The notes under the pieces: generated by a model
Told to the model about the DNA's origin: nothing
Databases searched by the model: none
What the model saw: the letters and a program-made list of their open reading frames with translations, nothing else
Program-made: the position numbers and the translations under genes
In this document: positions 60,140 through 64,000 of the stretch, in pieces
How positions within the stretch are numbered: position 1 is the stretch's first letter
Layout: every line of letters begins with the position of its first letter
From: Nicotiana tabacum
Taxonomy: Eukaryota > Streptophyta > Magnoliopsida > Solanales > Solanaceae
Assembly (NCBI RefSeq): GCF_000715075.1
Contig: NC_134103.1
Location: forward strand, 73,533,519 to 73,597,518
Direction of reading: 5' to 3'
Length of the DNA: 64,000 nucleotides

Positions 60140-62906
60140 ATGGCTTCTTCCTCAAAGCGTACCGGTTTTTCAAAGAGTAAGAATAAGGCTGAGGACTCTG
60201 CTCCTCCAACAGTGGGATCCATCATCCCTAGAAGTCTTATTACCAAAAAAGACTTCGAAGAGAAATTTCCTACTGCTAACTCTCGTACATGGGCCGTCAG
60301 TAGGTACCCTTCTTCCATACATCCTTCTAGCATTCCTGCTGTGAAGGAAGACTGCCGCTGCCATGACTTGGATATTATTGCTCCTAATCTATCGGAGAGG
60401 GTCACCCTTCCCAAAGAGGATTTTACATATTTTTACACGTATCCCTTTACTTTGGGTGTGTTCTCTTTGAACGGAGAGCTTGACTCCGCGATTGCAAAGT
60501 TTTGCCTCCGCTACCAAGTGTGTTTGGCACAAGTAAGTCCTTATGTGTGGAGGACGGTTGGTTGCCTTCAGCGTTTGTGCCAGGAGACTAGAGAGGAGCT
60601 AACCTTAGCTCATATGATGAAACTCTTCCGGGGGGGAATGATAAACCTCTGCAAACGTGGCCACCATGCTTTGTTGTCTAGCATGGATGATGACAACGAT
60701 CGTGGGTGGATGGAACGGTTCGTTGCAGCTGCTACCAATGACATCATTCCGGCAACGGCTCCATCCTTTCCAGTCTCTTAGAACCGCACTCGTAAGCTCT
60801 TTGTTTAGTATTTCCTTTTACTAAATATTTTTCTATAGTCGTATTAATCCTCCATCTTTCACCTAGTTCAGCAACTCGATGGATCCCACCGGTGGTTGAA
60901 GGTTTGGATCGGTGGGTACAAAAGATCTTGGACGTTACGATGTCCGAGACTTGCTTGTGGAAAGAACTGGCCCCTAAATACGGTGGAAGGCCAAGAATCA
61001 TGGTAATTCAAACTCACCTTGTTTCAATTTATCATGTGAAGAAATTGCTTGATCACTTCTAACCTATCTATGAAATTAGGTCTACCTGCGGGCTCTGTTA
61101 CTATTCCCGAGGAGGATGTCTTACTCAAACAGGAATCTCCGAGCCTTCTTCGGGAGCAAATGTTTCTTTACGGAGTCCCCGGCCGGAAGACAAACAACCA
61201 AATAGGAGACGCTCCTCCGCAGCCGGGGAAAAGAATAAGAGGGTGATGACCGATGCCCCCAAGTCACATCTGGTAGTGATGGTGACTGGCCCTCCTTCTG
61301 GGCCGATCATAGACATCGTGACGATCGACGATGATGAAAAAGCTAGTCATGAGGGAGCTTATCTATATAGAAGATGAAGATCCTTATCATCTCAACATGA
61401 TGCTCGACCTGTTGAGATAGTAACACCAACCGAGGACGATACCTTGACACTTTGGGGAGAGTTTGATTTGGTAAATAATGTCAACTCCCATTTTTGGGCT
61501 CCATTTGATGTGCCCGGTAATGCGGGGCTGAGTACCAGGTCCCTGCGGTCTTTGGTTGGTGAGGATCCAACAACCAGCACTGCATTTGATGCAGCTGCTT
61601 CTCATTCTTCAACTTTATCAGCTTCATCTCCATCTTCACCAACACCAGCAACTACTACATCACTTCCATATTCATTCACTCTTCCACTAGCAAATGCTAC
61701 ATCATCTCCATTGGCCGTACCTGACCATGAAGAAGGTGTTCCTCTTCCATAGTCCCCACTTCATGGGAATTTGGGGCAAAATTATGTTGCCCCTTCTGAA
61801 GATCCACAAAGGAGGAGGAATGTTACTCTTTCGGTCTCTACCGGGTGTAACTTGTTATCCTGGCCAGTGGAGCTTGCTAATTATTTGTAGCCTTTGGCTT
61901 TAGAGAAAGACTGGGAAAAGATTCAGACACTCTCGAGAGGGTGTTTGTTGAACAATGTCATGTACAACGCCACAGCGGTACAATCCTTTCTTCCTTTATT
62001 ACTCCTTCTATTTTTGGGTATGAACATATCCTGAATTTTACCTTTCTTACTTTGTAGACCAACTTTCTTGCTTTCGAGGGCCTTCAGAGGTTGATTCGTG
62101 AAAAGGAAGAGATTACCTGATTTTGGCAGAGCAGGAGCAACATGTCACTCGTATTTCGGAACTGGAAGCCAAAGCTGCTGAGGCTGTTGTATTAGAGGTT
62201 CATTTTGCGGCAAAGTGAGCAAAAAGTGGTAACCCTTAGCCAAGAAATTAGCCCGATAAGGGTTAGATTTGATGAAGCCAGGGCCAACTAGTCTGAAGTC
62301 CATAATGCCATTCTTGCTGCAACCGAACGCGAGGCTGCCTCCGCTAAAAGAGTGATCAACTTAGAGACAGCCTTGAATTCCAAAATTGAAGAGCTTGCTG
62401 CTACGGGGGCGAAACACGCCCAGCTGGAAGAGAAGTACAGGAAAACTATTGAGCTTAATAGGCTTTTTATTTCAACTGTCCGTGACCTTGATGTTATCCT
62501 CAAATCTTCTAGGTCCGCCCGGGAAAACTTTTCTGCCGAGGTAACCCAACTCAAAGAAGAACTTAAGCGCCGAGCGGCTTCCCTCGTTGTTGAGAAAACT
62601 TACACTATGTGTAGCATGAGGAGACAAAACTTGGAAGAGGCCAAAGCTGGTGTCATTGATTTTGATGCCGAGATTGCTAAGGCCCCTGAGCTTGAGTTAG
62701 CTGCTAAAAGTGCACACCCAGCAAGGTCTGATGCACCTGGTCCTTTTGGTTTTGGTTCCAAGTTCTCGAGAACTGAAGAAGAAGCGGAGGATGATGATGC
62801 TGAAGGCCAAACTGGTGAAAATGTTGAGCCATCGGTAGGTCCATCTACTTCTCCAGGGGGTGCGAACACTTCTCTTCCTCCTGGTTCCGGAGATACTGCA
62901 GTTTAG
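60140..62906 (+). pseudogene. Antisense extra ORF of a Tat-type element (Transposase_28-like, coiled coil)
   Basis: Exon 1 starts MASSSKRTGFSKSKNK and contains a segment typical of the plant 'putative gypsy type transposon' family (FTLGVFSLNGELDSAIAKF, YQVCLAQVSPYVWR). Introns fit gt/ag rules at 60792-60871 and 61003-61079. Exon 2 encodes WIPPVVEGLDRWVQKIL. The 3' part, 62352-62906, is a heptad-rich coiled coil (NSKIEELAATGAKHAQLEE, EVTQLKEELKRR) followed by an acidic, Ser/Gly-rich tail. Lesions: a TAG at 60779-60781 near the end of exon 1, a one-base loss near 60985, and a frame change near 61140. Known: extra ORFs, some antisense, occur between integrase and the 3' LTR in Tat-lineage elements; their job is unknown. 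Placement here is inferred from the neighbouring minus-sense LTR. It may instead be an independent transposon-derived gene. Confidence 0.75.
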
Positions 62907-62961
62907 CTTTTCTTTACATTTTCCAGTTCTTGTACCTGTGCCGTTTTAACATGTTTTTGTA

Positions 62962-62967
62962 AATAAA
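62962..62967 (+). terminator. Polyadenylation signal of the antisense gene
   Basis: aataaa lies 55 bases after the stop codon at 62904-62906, preceded by the T-rich stretch ttttaacatgtttttgt. Confidence 0.6.
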
Positions 62968-64000
62968 AATATATTTTGCTCAAGTATTGTTTGAGTCTTC
63001 CTTTCGTTTGAATATTCATGCAAGTCTTTAATCTTTGCATTTTCTTCCTTTTGCTTAAGAATTTTGCGCAAGCTTTTCTATTTTGTGTCTTATTATGTGA
63101 AGCCTTGAATGTATTCTCCCCGAAAGCATTTTAGGCTCTGGGCATCAGCACTTTTTCGTGAGGACTTTGATAAGTATTTGCGCAAGTTTACTTTTTGCGT
63201 CCTTTCGTATACAGCTTCGGGTGTATCTTTCCCCGAAGGCATTTTGATTTCGGGCATAAATCTTTCGGAACCAACCCTTTAATGTGAGGGTTTTTATAAG
63301 AGAGGGTCCTCTTATGTTTACGGTGCTCTTAAAGAGGACGTCTCATGTTTATTACGGCACTAGCATTTGAAGTACTTGTTTAACTTTCAAATGACAAAGT
63401 TAATTCATCATTCAGACAAGAAACAAGATAAAAACAAAAGGATTTCATTTTATTCCTTCTATTTTCAATAAGTATATAAGCATTTGTTATGCTGAAAAGA
63501 AATTGCCATTACTTGTGTCTAACTTGTACAACTTATTTATACGGGGCTGGCCATGCAGTCCCCGGTCCCGATGATGCAATTATATTTTTGTTTTTTGTTT
63601 CTCGATCGACGTGGCAGTCATTGTTGTCGTATCCTCATATCATTCCCCCTAGTGTTTGAATGTGTAGAATGCAAATTAGAACACTCGAAGTCTTGTATCT
63701 TCGAAGATTCCACTAATGCATTGCTAGATAATCCTTAACTTAGTAACACACTTTACTTCCCATTAGGAATTTATGCTATCGAGCGAAGGACTATCTAACA
63801 ACCCTCTAGTTGTGCTCGTGAACGATCAGGTAACCTTTGCTCAATAGCAAACTTAACTTCCCGGTGGGAATTTGCTAGAGAGAAAATGATTATCTAACCA
63901 TCCCCGAGTGTATCTTTGCTTATGTGCCTTGCTATTAGAGGTCTTATTGTTGTTGTCTTCATAGTATGCTTTCTGTTGCTACCTCGTTAAAAACCTTGCT
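62968..64000. other. Non-coding right flank, probable interior of the Tat-type element
   Basis: No gag, pol or host gene is seen on either strand. Short direct repeats of ccccgaa.gcatttt..g/ctcgggcat (about 63117-63145 and 63230-63260) and of acttccc..t.gaattt (about 63755 and 63860) are present. The last 19 bases repeat the 18-mer cctcgttaaaaaccttgc found in the copia 3' untranslated region at 16696. Confidence 0.5.

Overview
The window looks like nuclear DNA of a dicot plant, most likely from the nightshade family (Solanaceae, possibly Nicotiana). The evidence is intron-bearing genes, a plant pentatricopeptide-repeat gene, a PADRE/DUF4228 gene, and a dense nested set of plant transposon types. 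The species is an inference from repeat style. Nothing bacterial, viral or organellar is seen. Only two host genes are supported: a 3'-truncated P-class PPR gene at the left edge (minus strand) and a small PADRE-type gene near 43.8-44.1 kb. About 90% of the window is transposable elements.

Layout: 1-1129 PPR gene. 1272-7020 a nearly complete Ty3/gypsy chromovirus with one unbroken 1597-codon gag-pol frame, whose 5' LTR starts only 143 bp from the PPR start codon. 7019-15429 a Mutator-like element (MULE) with about 190-bp terminal inverted repeats (TIRs) and a broken transposase gene; it carries a nested hAT remnant (7345-9890, itself holding a Stowaway MITE) and a solo LTR (11052-12562, exact 5-bp target duplication) inside its transposase coding sequence. 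About 15455-22190 a second TIR element split by a minus-strand Ty1/copia element (16268-21636). 22337-32333 a 10-kb LARD-type element (large retrotransposon derivative) with 3-kb LTRs and a non-coding interior. 32.3-34.3 kb MITEs. 34801 to about 43080 a decayed Athila-type Ty3 element lacking its 3' LTR.

The right part holds the PADRE gene (43843-44121), a plus-strand copia element (45482-51310) with few lesions, a three-unit satellite of about 179 bp (51430-51966), and then what I read as the 3' end of a minus-strand Tat-type Ty3 element. Its 3' LTR (52709-59787) is split by a second LARD (53021-59509). Just inside that LTR lies a multi-exon gene with a Transposase_28-like domain and a coiled coil (60140-62906), read in the direction opposite to the element: an antisense extra ORF with its own upstream G-boxes and polyadenylation signal.

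The most interesting points are this antisense gene; a copia element with nearly identical LTRs but a badly decayed interior (mobilised in trans); arrays of E-box and G-box motifs in the LARD LTRs; a duplicated TATA region in the solo LTR; and the finding that essentially every inspected disabling stop codon is explicable by C-to-T or G-to-A change, as expected of methylated silent DNA. I do not see a convincing wholly new biological system.
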